From Thermothelomyces thermophilus ATCC 42464 (Eukaryota > Ascomycota > Sordariomycetes > Sordariales > Chaetomiaceae): a stretch of 64,000 bases of DNA. Each line of letters begins with the position of its first letter. Position 1 is the stretch's first letter. Positions 23,881 through 36,377 of this stretch are shown piece by piece. The notes beneath the pieces are model-generated. The model did not search any database. It had not been told where the DNA came from and saw nothing but the letters and a program-made list of their open reading frames with translations. The position numbers and the translations under genes are program-made. The DNA lies in NCBI RefSeq assembly GCF_000226095.1, contig NC_016473.1, positions 2,294,001-2,358,000 of the forward strand, given 5' to 3'.

Positions 23881-25780
23881 GCAGATATAGATTCTTTTTC
23901 TAATATTAAGGCTCTGTCAAAGAAAAACTGGGTTTGGAGTTGCCCCCTTTTGTCCGTATTGTTAAGAAAATAAACTCGAACTTAGCATCGAGTTCTAACC
24001 CTAGTAGCTTTTCTGATTCTGGCTTAGTGGTGCCAAAGTCACGTACTAGGGTTATTTACCCTGGAGGAGGTGTAATGTGGGCGATATGTAGGGGACGAGG
24101 AAAAGTAGGGCGTAGCATAAGTAAGATAGGGAGGAATCTACATTGCCTGGCGAGATAGGCGGGGAGACCCCGCTATTTTAGTGCTAGTATATCTCCCCAC
24201 CACCAGGAAGTAATATAGATCTCCTACAACATTGGCCATAGGCTGCGGGGTAGCGAGGCTCAGATAATTAGACTACATTCGGCGGCCATGCTTGGTAAGA
24301 TTTAGAGCTTGTTAGTTACATATATACAAGGGTGTACTTTGTATAGACGACATCGCTACGGATTTTCAACCTAATCAATCGGTTAGTTCGGATATAGTCA
24401 AGTGCCTAGCTATTGTATTTCTATAACACAAGGGCTAAGCGGCGGTATTACTTTGGCTAATATTGACTGTTTTTTAGCGTAGTTTAGGGGAAATCGCACG
24501 CCCTAGCAGAGTTATACACGTATATACATAGATTGTAGGTAAGGTTTTGTTATAGCAGGGCCCTAGAAGCCCCCGAAGATGTTTCAGGTCAGGTTCAGCT
24601 CCGTTCGGCATAGCGGTGCCACTTCCGGTCCGAGTACTCGGGTAGGTCATAGGACCCGCGGGGCTAACAGTGGTCTAGTTTCGAAAGAGGTTAAGGATGC
24701 TCTAAACTCGGTAGAGTAGTAGCATCTTCAAATCATTCTTACGCTCGTACATTTCACCCCCTTGAGTCATTTCAGGAGCCAAACCTCTTGGTCAGTTCCA
24801 ACATGAAAGTTGATTCTCGGAGCCTCCATTTCCGGTATCCTGCTTATAAATCCGCACGTACGCTGTCTAGAGGCGCTCCAGGCCAATCGCTCCCTGCCAT
24901 ATACTATGACGTGAACCAACTGTCCTACAAAGGAGGGCTCTCCTACCTACCTCCCTAGCTCCAATATTACACTTTTCATTAGGCAGCTACTTCATAAGTC
25001 ACCTTGTAGCTATAGGGCAAAGTTCTACAATCTTAAGCAAAGTGCTTCTGAGGGCGTTTCTGGTATAAAAGCGGGACACACCTAACTAGAGATTGTCTAG
25101 AATCAAGTTAAGCGGTACCGCTTTCGTATATCATTCATCGTACCTTCCTAGCACGCCCTACTGCGTTTAAGTTCCAGCCTCCCAGCACCACTGCTCGCCT
25201 AATCCCTCTTGCTTCTAAGATAGGCGACCCTGTTCCCTGTCCTAAGTGCTACACACTTATTTCGAGCTCGGCAAGTGCTTAGTATGTCACGTGCAATACG
25301 TATGTTCTCCTCATTACTAAAGATTTATACGCTCGTACTAAGATTGAATGGCATTGGATAGAAATGTGTAGAAGGCGAAGATGAAGGCCGATAATAAGGC
25401 TAAGAAGGGAAAGGATGAAACTAAGAACGACAAGGAGGGCACTTAGCCAATGCCAATCAAGAAGTGATGTTTTTCTAACGGCCATCAGATTCGTATATAG
25501 GGGGGCTACGGCAATTAGGAAGACCGTATGGATGTGCAAGTCTAGTGAGATAGGATATACGAGGAGAGAGTGCTTAAGCCTAGGAGTACTTGTATCTATT
25601 CTTACAAACCTAACTTAGATTGTTCTTACAAGCTTGTTACTAGCTAGCTACCCCTTAAAATGATATATAATCAAGATTACCTTAGCTTGTCATCTCACTT
25701 CTTTATATACCGGTTCAATGTGATTAGGGCTTATAGACATAACGTATTCCTAGATTTCGAAGAGAGTGTCGTTTTTACTA
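23881..25780. other. Degenerate sequence with fragments of unknown genes
   Basis: Short frames persist on the plus strand at 24804-24960 and 25130-25618. The second contains CPKC-x6-9-spaced Cys/His (PVPCPKCYTLISSSASA) and a basic helix RRRR-x-RPIIRLRRERMKLR, so a zinc-binding protein is possible. No family can be named. Confidence 0.3.
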
Positions 25781-25784
25781 GTAA

Positions 25785-26719
25785 TACCAATTTCCCACAG
25801 TCACCGACTTGACTTACATCGCGAGCTCGTCCTTTATCTGGCTAGCTAGTTTAACCTCCTCGTATACTAGGGCTAACTTAACCTTCTGACTCGTTAGTTC
25901 GGCCCCCTTGTAGCTCGATAGCTTGTCGCCCGAGTCTTTAGGGGGGGCCGGCATCGAGTTAAGCTTATCGTCAAGGGTAGGCAGGTGTTACTGCTTAACC
26001 TCCTCGTAATTAGCTATCAGCCACTCGCGGCAGCGTTCCCTATCGTCCTCCTCCCCCTCAAGTACATAGCTCTTACCACGCCACTTCCAGAACGGCCGCT
26101 CGAACCACTCAGGCCAGAAGCCGCCAAACTCCTAATCAAGGATAGCCGTGATCTTAAGCGTCTTAGGGTCAACGAGCACGTTATACTGGCCCAAGTCGTT
26201 ATGGCAGAAGACAAAGTCGCCCTTGACATCGCTACGCGGCCGCCAGGTACTGTGATACTTCTAATTAAAGTCACAGACGCGTTGCGGCGCGATTATGAGC
26301 GGTTCGCCTGGTACGCCGGGGGTGTCGGATCGCAGCGACTTGAGCGTCTCTACGTACTGCTGTAGCTCCTTCTTGACGATCTTTTAGTCCTCCTTAGACA
26401 GCTCCTCCATACGGACGCCTTATATAAACTCTATCACCAGATATATAGCGCCATTGTCCTCAAACGCCGACACGAATACAGGCAGAGGGATGTTAGTCTG
26501 TTCGTATAAATACTACTAGATAGCGGCGTCGGTTCGGAACTGCTGGGACAGGGCGGCAGAAGGCGTCAAAATGTAGTTATCACCGAGGTCCGACCACTCG
26601 TACCTTCGTAGAGTCCGCTTAACGAATAGATTTTTCAGGAAGTAGAGTTTCCGATCGGCAAAAACAGCCTAGTACCTAGGCTCCCTATTCTCGTGTAGAA
26701 AATTAGGAGGAGGAGGCAT
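25785..26719 (-). pseudogene. APH-type phosphotransferase gene, RIP-inactivated
   Basis: Reading from ATG at 26719, one frame holds for about 310 codons: MPPPPNFLHENREPRY, LGDNYILTPSAALSQQFRT, AIYLVIEFI, then the catalytic loop FVFCHNDLGQYNVLVDPKT (HxDxxxxN) and ITAILD followed by a stop where the family has Trp, then EFGGFWPEWFERPFWKW. This is the aminoglycoside/choline-kinase-like fold (PF01636), common in fungi and acting on unknown small molecules. Eight stops interrupt it, including two adjacent codons near residue 68 and the one after ILD. Most are explained by CAG, CAA or TGG becoming TAG or TAA. No frameshift was needed, so decay here is almost purely RIP. Confidence 0.85.
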
Positions 26720-26779
26720 TGAAGCGTCTGTTTAGCGTTATTAGGAGGTACTAGGAGGACCTTTATAATGCCTGTTAAT

Positions 26780-28823
26780 TAGTTTTCGGAATAGAGACGA
26801 TGGGGAATCAGACAAGCACGAATAAGTTCTATTTTTTATTTCGAAGCTATGTTAGGGAAAATTATAGTCACGTATCTAGCTAGAAGAAACCTCTACCGCT
26901 CCTAGGCTCAAACGTTACATAGACGAAAGTAGCTTCCGAGCTTATTCCTCTCCCAAGCCTAGTTTAAGGCACGGCCGGCGCCGATTTGTCGTATCAGAAA
27001 TCTAAAGGCAGCTTCCTTTTACCATTCTGGCCAATGCCACAGCGGCCGTTATATCTCTTATTTTTGACCAGATCGAAATGTCAATAGATATCCGCGAAAA
27101 TATCCTCATAGTTTTCGTTTTCAAATCTCTGTAGCTAGTAATAATCTATTATAGCTAACTAGTAGTAGCAACATTTATCTTCCTCCCATTCGTTGCCTAT
27201 ATAAGACGCCGGCTATAGGTGACAGAAGGTTCTCCAAGCAAGGGTGACGGCGAGATCGACGAGAGAGTATAGCTTTGCGGAGGTAACAGGGCCTGTACAG
27301 CTAACAAGGCGACGTTTTACGTAGGTAACAGTGACGAGGCAGTGTCTCGCGTGAATGACGGAGAGGCTGACGGGGCCGATAGGGCCGACAGGGCCGACGA
27401 GGCGACGTTTTACACAAATAATAGTGACGAGGCGGCATCTTGCGTAAATGATAGAGAGGCTGACGGGCCTGACAAGGCCGTGACCGAGTAGAGGATAACA
27501 CGGATAAGCCTCTAAACAAAGCACTGTATTCTTACAGTATAGAGGATTGGTTTTGAAGAGCGAATAAATGAACCCAAAAGTTACCTGTTTGGTAATATAG
27601 AGAATGGAGCAGGCTATATGCCAATATGTAGTATATTGACCAGACGTATCCTGTCCATTCTTTATCAGCTCGACAAAGTGGTGAAGGCGACCCTAAGCAT
27701 GTATAGGAGGGGGGATGGGCATCATGTCTAAAGTATTCTCCGTAAGTTGTTCTATATAGACTAACGTAGAGAGTATCAGAATTGCCGACACCGGATCTAT
27801 CTCCCTAAGTATACGCCGAAGAAACCATCCATTGAAGCTATCGTAAAGTTTCTAGACATGATGTCGACTTCCGCAGGAGATGTTTAAGGCTTACGCAAGA
27901 CTACAGAGGTATATTAAAATTTCTTTCTCGATCGGATGTAACGTTAAATAGTTAAACTTTAACTCTTGACTCCTGTCATTACATAGTAAGAAGGTGAACA
28001 AAAGACTTAAGCATAGAACTTAGGTACCTGAAAGCTACAATGGCATCATGGTCATTGACCTTAACTAAATTAACAAACGTCCTAAAGGTAGAAAGAACGT
28101 ATTCTAGGGGCTGAGAATCTTCCATTGTAAGTGATTTATCCGACTCTCTGCGAATGCCGAGGGGTGATACGGAAAGGATGGTGAGTAGATGTGGCCAAGG
28201 AATGAAAATGTGCTACGACGTTTCTTTCGCAAATACCCGAGCCCGTTCCTCGAGGTTAGAGAGGACAGTATTGACATTACTATGTCGATGGCTTAGCTAA
28301 AACATTATGTAGGGAGCATATCGGTGACGACAGGGCTAGTATGCAGTCTCGCGGGGCAGGGGGAGTGAGTATATCATACCTCGGAGCATATATCACCACC
28401 CCACCACACTCAGAGAAATTGCCATCTAGAACGAATAAGCAACCCCAAGCATCTATTTTAGGGATAGTACATTTAGGTAGCGTCTAGCTCATCTATATAA
28501 GAGGTTGCGGGGGACATTTAGGAGAACATTCCCCGTAATCTTTATCTTCCTCTCCGAATAGACCTAGCTTATTATAAATCTAATATAGACCGGAGAGGTT
28601 CACGTCTCTATTACATCGCGTGTGCCTCTTAGATAGATGCCTATTCCTGGTGTTTTTTAAACCACCTGTCCTTTGATCTATCCCTATTGAACGTTTGGAG
28701 TCATCCGCTACGCTGCCTTGTAAAGGCTATATACAATTACACCGGAAGGAGATATTTGTATAGTTATAGTAGATGGATTCCTACCTAGTAGTACTAGCAC
28801 TATACGCTTCATAGGAAGAGGTA
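26780..28823. other. Degenerate sequence, no recognisable gene
   Basis: AT-rich and stop-dense on both strands. Contains the GAC/GAGG-rich repeat at 27236-27485 and otherwise nothing I can name. Confidence 0.4.
27236..27485. repeat. Degenerate GC-rich tandem repeat
   Basis: Two to three imperfect copies of a unit near 100 bp containing GGCGACGTTTTAC, GTGACGAGGC and GAGAGGCTGACGGG. Differences between copies are mostly transitions. Confidence 0.6.
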
Positions 28824-29250
28824 TATGACGAACCCAACTCAGACTTCTTCTGAAAGGGTCCAGACGGAGGTAGATTGAGCGTGACAAGCAGGCAGGTCGT
28901 CTAAGGGATTCGGTGAAGCCAAAGGGTTCACAACAACACTAGAGTTATCTCTCACAGTAATCAGCAATGCTTGGTATAAGTACTGTGATTATGATTGTTA
29001 CCACTGGTGAACTCCTAGAGCCTACTATAACGAGTGACTATTTATATGTATATATACTCCTAGGATCACTAGCAGTCGTAGTGATCATTTATACTAGCTT
29101 ACCTGGCTTATATCGTGAGCTAGTGATCCTCTGTTAGGATCATTTCTTGCTAAGCGTAATCCTGTCCTAATTAGTCTATCATTCCTTCGGCTTGATTGGC
29201 CTATTCGTGCCAGTGGCTTAGGCGGCATCTATATATATATTTCCGTGACA
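28824..29250 (-). repeat. 3' LTR of the gypsy element (left copy)
   Basis: Same length as the right copy. Its first base pair of TG is mutated (TATGACG versus TGTGACG). In its second half it carries the A/T variant at nearly all sites that differ from the other copy. Confidence 0.93.
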
Positions 29251-29599
29251 CAATACCCTCCCTCTAAGGCTTTCGACCTAAAAGCCCTCTTTTAGGCCGT
29301 TTCAAATAGCGCTAACATCCTTTCTATGTATGCCTTGTAATTTTTCCCTTTTCCTGTACCGCTAGTGACTGATAAGATGGTAGATCGTATTTCTAAGCGC
29401 CGATCCTCGAAATCCTAACAACGCGCTGTGCTTGCTTCTTTTATTGATTCTTCTAGCGTGGACGTCATACCGTGTTTGTGGTATTTTAAGCGGAACTTGG
29501 CTTATTGTATAGCGTTAGGCTCTTCTCGCTATAGCGAGTATGTATATCGGGGTCGTTCTTACGATAGTTCCGACGTAGCGTCTGCTTGTTTATAACCTA

Positions 29600-32500
29600 G
29601 TTTATTATCTTAATGTTTGTAGCTAATTCTTTATAGTAACAAAGATTATATCCGAATAAAAGCGTGTAGAATAAGAAAAGGCTAATGCTAAAGAGGCCCT
29701 TTTTGTCCTTCAGACTTAACTTTAGACGGCTATCGGTCGATTAGCTTGTCTTTGTCACCAGAAACGTTTCTTAAAGGAGCAGGGTTCCGAGCTGTTTCAT
29801 TGAGGCATATAGTCTCTAGAGGAAATAGAGGCAGAAGAACGGAGGGTGCGGGAGTCCGAAGCATACGTTATTAGTGATGTATAGTCCTAGGGTGCTAACG
29901 TCCCGTTTGACTAGTCTTCTTTAGGCCTAGATTTGTCAGAGGCCGACTTAGCCGTTTTGTCCGAGCTAGTGCCTATAGTCGATCTAGGTTCTGCTGGTAG
30001 AACTATTCTAGTTTCTTAGGGCAGTTTAAGTTTTTAACTAGTTCTTATAAGTTGTCTTTTAGTCTAAAATTAAGCTATTTAACTAGGTACTATAGTTCCC
30101 TATTAATAATATATAAATCTAGAATTTCTTTGACATCCTATTCTTCTTCCTTGTCTTCTACTTCGATATACGTAGTAACCTTAGCGTTTTTCGGTACTAG
30201 TTCGAGGAGTGAAATATAAAAAATATCTGTCTATAGTCATATAGATGATGGTAATGATAGTCGGTAGTTAGATATCGAAATTCGTTCTTTGATAACGAAG
30301 GGTCCGACCTTTTTAAAGTCTAGCTTCGTGCTTGGTCGTTTAGTTCGTAAGTTCCATGTAATCAAGTAGACTTTGTCTCCCCTCTCTAGGCAAGGTCCCT
30401 TGAGCCTGTGTTTGTCGTAGTAATTTTTCATTCTAGTCTTGACAAACTCGAGTTCCTTTTTAAGCTTTTTATATAGTACGTACATTTGTTCCGCTTTGAC
30501 TACTACTCTCGGCACTATAACCTCTAGTCCTTGCCTAAGGTCTGCTTTATATCTGTAGTTCGCGAAGAACGGTGTGACTTTGGTCGTTTCCATTGGCATT
30601 GTATTATAAGCGAGTTATACTATTAGTAATAGCATGACCTAGTCGTCTTGCTAGTAGTTAATGTAAGAGTAGAGGTATTACTCGATAACTTGGTTTAGTC
30701 GCTCTGTTTATCCGTCAGTCTGTAGGTAATATGCCGTTAATAGCTTGCTATTAACGCCTAATCGTTGTATTAACACTTGCTAGAACTTCGATACGAACTT
30801 GGTGTCTCTGTTGGTAATCTATTCTTGCGGCTAAGCATGTACTGATATAACTTGCCGATAGATCACATCTGCTAGCTATTTAGCTATCTAGGACTCCTTA
30901 TAGGGAAAGAAGTATACCTATTTAGTTAGGCGATCTACTATAGTAAGAATACTATTGTAGATTACTCCTATAGCTATATCCTTAGATTCTGGCAGCTTCG
31001 TAATGAAGTCTATCGTAATTGAGCTTTATAGTTTGTCAGCTGTTAATAGTGGCTAAAGTAGCCTATATAGCTTATATCATGCCGTTTTGCTTCGATTATA
31101 AATGTCGTAGTTCTATATGACTTCCTTAACCCGTGCTGTTAACTATGGAAAGTCGTAGTGTTTCTTAACTTATATAATAGTCTTCGTAACTCCTTTATAT
31201 CCTCCGAGTTTCGACTCGTAGAGTTCTCGAATCATCTATAGCTATTAATCTTTATCGTAGATATACGCTTTGCCTTGGTACTAGAGTTTCCTATCTTTTT
31301 CTTCCACTCTATCAGGTACCACTAGTCCGGGTGCTACTTGATACTATGCCTCGTTAATCCTTTCTTCTCGAAAGATTGTATAGTATTCGAGGAACGAGTC
31401 AAGTGGATTATCTTCTACAGGTGTCTACATTTCGTGATATAGCGTTCCGTCTGTTCGTTCCTTAAACAACGGTAGTGTTATTCCCGTTTGTCCTTTTATA
31501 TGATCTGTTCGTCAGCTTAAGATGTCCGCTTATGTGTTCTCTTTGCCCTTCTTATAGCGGATCTCAAAGTTGAATTCCGCGAGGAATTCTGCCTATCGTA
31601 TTTGTCGTCCGTTGAGTTCCTTTGTTGTTATAAAGTATCGCAGGTTCTTGTAATCTGTATATACTTGTACTGGTTTAATCGTACCACTAAGGTATAGTTA
31701 CTATTCCTTAAAAGCTTTAACAATCATAAGTAGTTCCTTGTTATAGATTAGATAATTAAGACGTAGTCTATTAAGCTTCTTTAAAAAGAAGGCTATAGGA
31801 TATAGCTTCCCTTGTTCGTCTCATTATCCTAATTATCCTCTAATAGCGTAGTCTAAAGCGTCCGTTTCTACCTTAAATAGCTTCTTAGGGTCTAGTAGTA
31901 CTAGTACTAGATCTTTAGTAATGGCGTTACGGATCTATGTAAATGCTTGCTCGTGTCGCTCTTCCCATTAGAATTTAGCGCTCTTCTTGGTAAGTTCGTA
32001 CAAAGATCGTATGATCGCTCTAAAGTTCCTAATGAACATTCGGTAGAAGTTTGTAAATCTAATAAAGCTTCGTACTTCTATGACTAACGTCGGTCGTAGC
32101 CAATTCTTGATAGCTTCAACCTTTAAAGGTTCCATCTGAATTTGTCTTAGGGATATTTCGTATCCTAGAAATACTGTTTTCCGAACGTGAAATTTGCTCT
32201 TTTCCTTATTAACTAATAGCTTGTATATATATAGCGTGTCTAGCATTACTTTTATGTACTTCCGGTGTTTGTCTATTATCTTAGAGAAGATAAGTATATT
32301 GTCGAGATAATATATCGTAAATTTGTTGAGAAAGGGTTAGATAGCTTGATCAATCAGGGCTTAGAACGTTGCCGGTGCGTTCGTAAGTCCGAATGGTATA
32401 ATAAGGTACTTATAGTGGCTATAAGGTATCCTAAAGGCCGTTTTCTACTCGTCGCCTTCTTTGATCTGTATATAGTTGTAGGCCGATAGTAAGTCAAGAC

Positions 32501-33700
32501 GTGTGAAATATTAGGCTCCTACTAACTAATCTCGGAGCCGTAAGATTAGTAGTAATAGGTATCGATTTTTCACGGTCTATTCGTTAAGTTACTAATAGTC
32601 GACGTATAACTATAGCTTTCCGTCTTTCTTAGGCACAAATAGGATTAGATAGCCTACTAGCGATATCGACAGGTAGATATATCCTCTTCGAAGGTTCTCC
32701 TCTAAATATTATTTAAGTTCTTCGTTCTATATCTAGCCTATATAGTAAATCTTGAAGAACTTTAGTCGTGCTCCTTCCTTAAGCTTGATCTCGTAATCCT
32801 ATAGGCCGTGTTCTAGTAATCCTTCTAGATGCTTCGGTTTAAATGCTAGGTGTCCTTCGTATTCCTTCGGTACTTCCCTAGTCTTATCTCGTCTCTCGGT
32901 TTTCTAATAGTATACAAACTTAGTTCTATCTATAGCAATACTAGCAATTTCTCCTATCTTAACCTACTACTCCAATTATAGTGCTCTACATTTATCAACG
33001 GAGAGAATAGCTATCGGCGATTTAGCTCGTTCCTCCTGTCGCGATATCGATATCGTTATACCGCCTCTTCTAGAGTCCATAGTAGTCTGCCTGCTACTAT
33101 CCGTCTCTTATAGTGGATCTGTAGGATATGCCTTTCCTTAAGCATCGTCTACTTGTAATCCTTGTGTACTCCCTATCTCGCTAGTCAAATATAACTCTAT
33201 TCGGGGTTATAGATAGCTACTATTCTTCTAGCTAATATCTAGGTTGTAATCTTCATACTATAGTAACCTTAATATTATATCTTTGTCGTTGCCTATGTCT
33301 ATAATGCTAAATATAACTACTATAGTCTTCCTTACTATAGTAATGTCGATCGGTTTGGTCTCCCTACATACCTATTATGTCAGAAATAGCCCTTTGACTA
33401 TACTATGCTTCCGCTTTATTCTCTAGGATATCTATAGCTAATTTATAAGTATTGGCGAAATCAGGTTTATCTCTGCTCCATTGTCCACTAGTGCGAGCAT
33501 TTCGTGCTGTTTCTACTATGCTATTATCTATAATTGCTTATCTTACCGCCGTTGTCCAAAGATTGCGGCGATTTCCTATGCTTCTGCCGGGAGGTCTCAA
33601 TATAGTGGTCTCTTGCGCTAGTCCCTCCTATACTGCGCTACTACTCGCCATTGCGCGGGCGTTAATGGTTTCCAGGCCCCTCGAAGGGCCCTGACCCGTT
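29600..33700 (-). pseudogene. pol relic (RT, RNase H, integrase)
   Basis: The RT palm motif YLDD reads YYLDN at about 32290-32320: the second catalytic Asp codon changed by G-to-A. Downstream, KSKFHVRKTVFLGYEIS, EVRSFIRFTNFYRMFIRNF and LYELTKKSAKF (32246-31968) are the RT thumb/RNase H junction typical of Ty3/gypsy. At 30599-30237 the integrase C-terminal region reads TPFFANYRYKADL, KNYYDKHRLKGP and GDKVYLITWNL. Stops punctuate all parts between these windows. Confidence 0.88.
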
Positions 33701-35923
33701 TCCTAGGTTAGTGCTAACCTCTTTAGTTATTTGGCTGATAGCGGCTTTGTCGATCGTGCTCATTTCCGTGAGCCATTGAGTGCTTACGGCTTCCTACTAT
33801 TAGGTCCGTTCCGCTTTCCGTCGTACGTACTATAGCTTTATCTGAAGCTCCCGAATTCGCAATTTCTTTTTATCCGTGTGATAGAGGTAATCGTTACTCT
33901 AATACAAGTCCTACATGTCTTGTCCGGTTCCGCAGTATCTAGGCCAGGCTCGTCTTAGAACTATCGTGACGCCTTCTAGATTACGGGCTTCGATCTTCTA
34001 GAGCAATTCGGCCGCTCTATTTCCTATATTGTAGACCTATTCTATAGGGTGTAAGCTTCCGTCCTCATTTCCTTGTCGGGTTGGCTAGTGATTGTTTTCG
34101 AATTTATTATAGAAGTAGTATCGGCATTTGTATACTATATACTAGAACCAGAGCACTTATATATATGCCTTATATCAAGGGTACAGTTATATAGTGTTGC
34201 CTAGGAGGTATTGGAATTCTTTTCCGAATCCTTCCCACTATACGTAGACTATAGGTACTCTAGTGCTAATATAGGAGTGTTTCTTCTAGTAGCTTTCCTA
34301 CGTATGTTCGTCTTTTCTGCGGTTCATACGTATAAACTAGTATTCTAGGTTCCGTACATTGTTACTAAGTTACTAGCTGTTAAGATACTTGGTATAGCTA
34401 TTAGGCCTATTATATATCATAGGCTATTCTCCTTTAATAGTTTCCACAATATGTTAGAGTTCCCTTATTTCGTCCCTCATTCTATCGCTCTACTAGGCAA
34501 GTCAAATTAGGCATCTATCCCATTCGCGTAGTTCTATATTAAGTCGAAAAACTTCATTATAGTACTATTTAATTCGTTCCTAGAGGAATAGAATATTAGG
34601 TCCGGGTCTTTCGATTCCTTAAATATCGGTTGTCCACAATCCATCCTGCCTCTATATGACCGTAAAACCCCACTGCCTTAAGGCTAGGAGAATCGAAATT
34701 GGCGGTATATACTCTCCTGCTATATCCCATTTGGCGAGACCTATCTCTAGGTCTATAGTGACCAGTTCGGAGTACGGTACTTGTTCGTCTTTACTATTGC
34801 TGTCGTGTCCAAGACTGTCTATATCACTACCCTTGTCTTTGTAGCTTGTAGCCGTTACTTCGATAACGTCCTTGGTAGTTTTGTTAATAGCTATAATTTC
34901 CTTCCTAGGGGCTAGTTTCTATTTTTTCTTTAGGCTTTAGCATTCTTACTTATAGTGCCCTTTCTTTCCGTAATTATAGTAGGTAACATTAGACTTGTCT
35001 TTAGTCGTCTTCTTCTAGTCCTGCTTTTACGCTATGTCTATATCTATAGCTCCGGGGTATATCCCGTACGAGGTACTAATATACGCTCGCTTTTTCTTAT
35101 CGTTAGCCTTAACCGTGGTTCCGTTCATTTGACCTCGTTTCTACTACTCTTGTATATAGAGTCGATCATCGATCCTAATGGCCTATATAATATATTTGTC
35201 TAAAGTCTTAGGCTGATCGTACTTATATAGCTTATTTTTAACCTTTTCCTTTAAGCCATTATAGAATAATTATATTAACGCCTTATCGTTAAGCTAAGAC
35301 TTAAGTATATCCTATCTAAACTATATAGTATAGGAGGCTGCTAACTTAGTCTGTCGGAGATTGGCGAGTCTTTCTTATATATAAATCTTCTCGTCTTTGT
35401 CGCTAAAAACTTTCTAAAGCTCTTCTTCGAAATAGTCGTAAGATTAAAAGACTACTTATATAAATGTGTCTCGGTTGTCTTCGTCTTCCTTGGTGAGATA
35501 GTCATTCTACGTAGGCTTAAACTATCTAAGTGCCTTGCCTCCTAGTCTTATAGCTATATAGAGGACTTTAGCTTTGTTGTCCGGAAACTTATTATCATTA
35601 AGCCAGAAGTATGATCAGAGGTTTGTCAAGAATCCTACAAGATCCTCTTTGGTTCCTCCGTATTTGTTAGGTAGTTTGATCTTAATACGCTTCGCTTTAG
35701 CGCCCTCGAGTGCCTCGATTTTGGCGTAGGCCTCGTTAACTAACTTCTGCGAGTACTTTTTACGGTTCTCGAGTTCTTTAATTCGAGCTTGAGTAGCCTT
35801 ATCTCTCTAGTCTAACTCCTAGATCCGCTGCTAGAGTTGACTAAGCTAAGCGAGCAGCTATTCGGCCGTGACGTTGGTAGCCATGTCGATATCGAGGTCA
35901 AAGTTACCTCCGTTCTAAACCAT
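33700..35923 (-). pseudogene. gag relic of the gypsy element
   Basis: The frame starts near ATG 35923, 28 bp inside the 5' LTR. It reads a coiled-coil leader, then LPNKYGGTKEDLVGFL and other capsid-like helices. Near 34.95 kb is the remnant of a CCHC zinc knuckle, YNYGKKGHYK-x-EC, in which Cys has become Tyr. Many stops are present. The boundary with the protease region (about 33.5-33.9 kb) is not resolvable by eye. Confidence 0.75.
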
Positions 35924-35950
35924 GACAGAACAAAGGGAGTAGTAACAACG

Positions 35951-36377
35951 TGTGACGAACCTAACTCAGACTTCTTCTAAAAGGGTCCAGATAGAGGTAG
36001 ATTAAGCGTAACAAGTAAGCAGGTCGTCTAAGAGATTTGGTAAAGCTAAAGGGTTTATAATAACACTAGAGTTGTCTCTTATAGTAATTAGCAATACTTG
36101 GTATAAGTACTGTGATTGTGATTGTTACTACTGGTGAACTCCTAGAGCCCACTATAACGAGTGACTATTTATATGCATATATACTCCTAGGATCACTAGC
36201 AGTCGTGGTGATCATTTATACTGGCTTACCTGGCTTATATCGTGAGCTAGTGATCCTCTGTTGGGATCATTTCTTGCCAAGCGTGATCCCGTCCTGATTG
36301 GTCTATCATTCCTTCGGCTTGATTGGCCCGTTCGTGCCAGTGGCTCAGGCGGCATCTGTATGCATATTTCCGTGACA
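35951..36377 (-). repeat. 5' LTR of the gypsy element (right copy)
   Basis: Begins TGTGACGAAC and ends TTCCGTGACA. Aligns end to end without gaps to the left copy. In its first half it carries the A/T variant at most differing sites. Confidence 0.93.

Larger units (their letters stand above)
28824..36377 (-). mobile_element. Full-length Ty3/gypsy LTR retrotransposon, RIP-inactivated
   Basis: 7554 bp with two 427-bp LTRs, both TGT...ACA type (28824-29250 and 35951-36377). Coding strand is minus, so the 5' LTR is the right one. A likely 5-bp target duplication is aggta (28819-28823) versus aggtg (36378-36382), one transition apart. Gag lies after the 5' LTR and pol runs RT, RNase H, integrase towards the left LTR; integrase after RT places it in Ty3/gypsy. 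A purine-rich tract next to the 3' LTR (29251-29272, read on the minus strand) fits the plus-strand primer. Every domain is broken by transition-type stops, so the element is dead. Confidence 0.93.
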
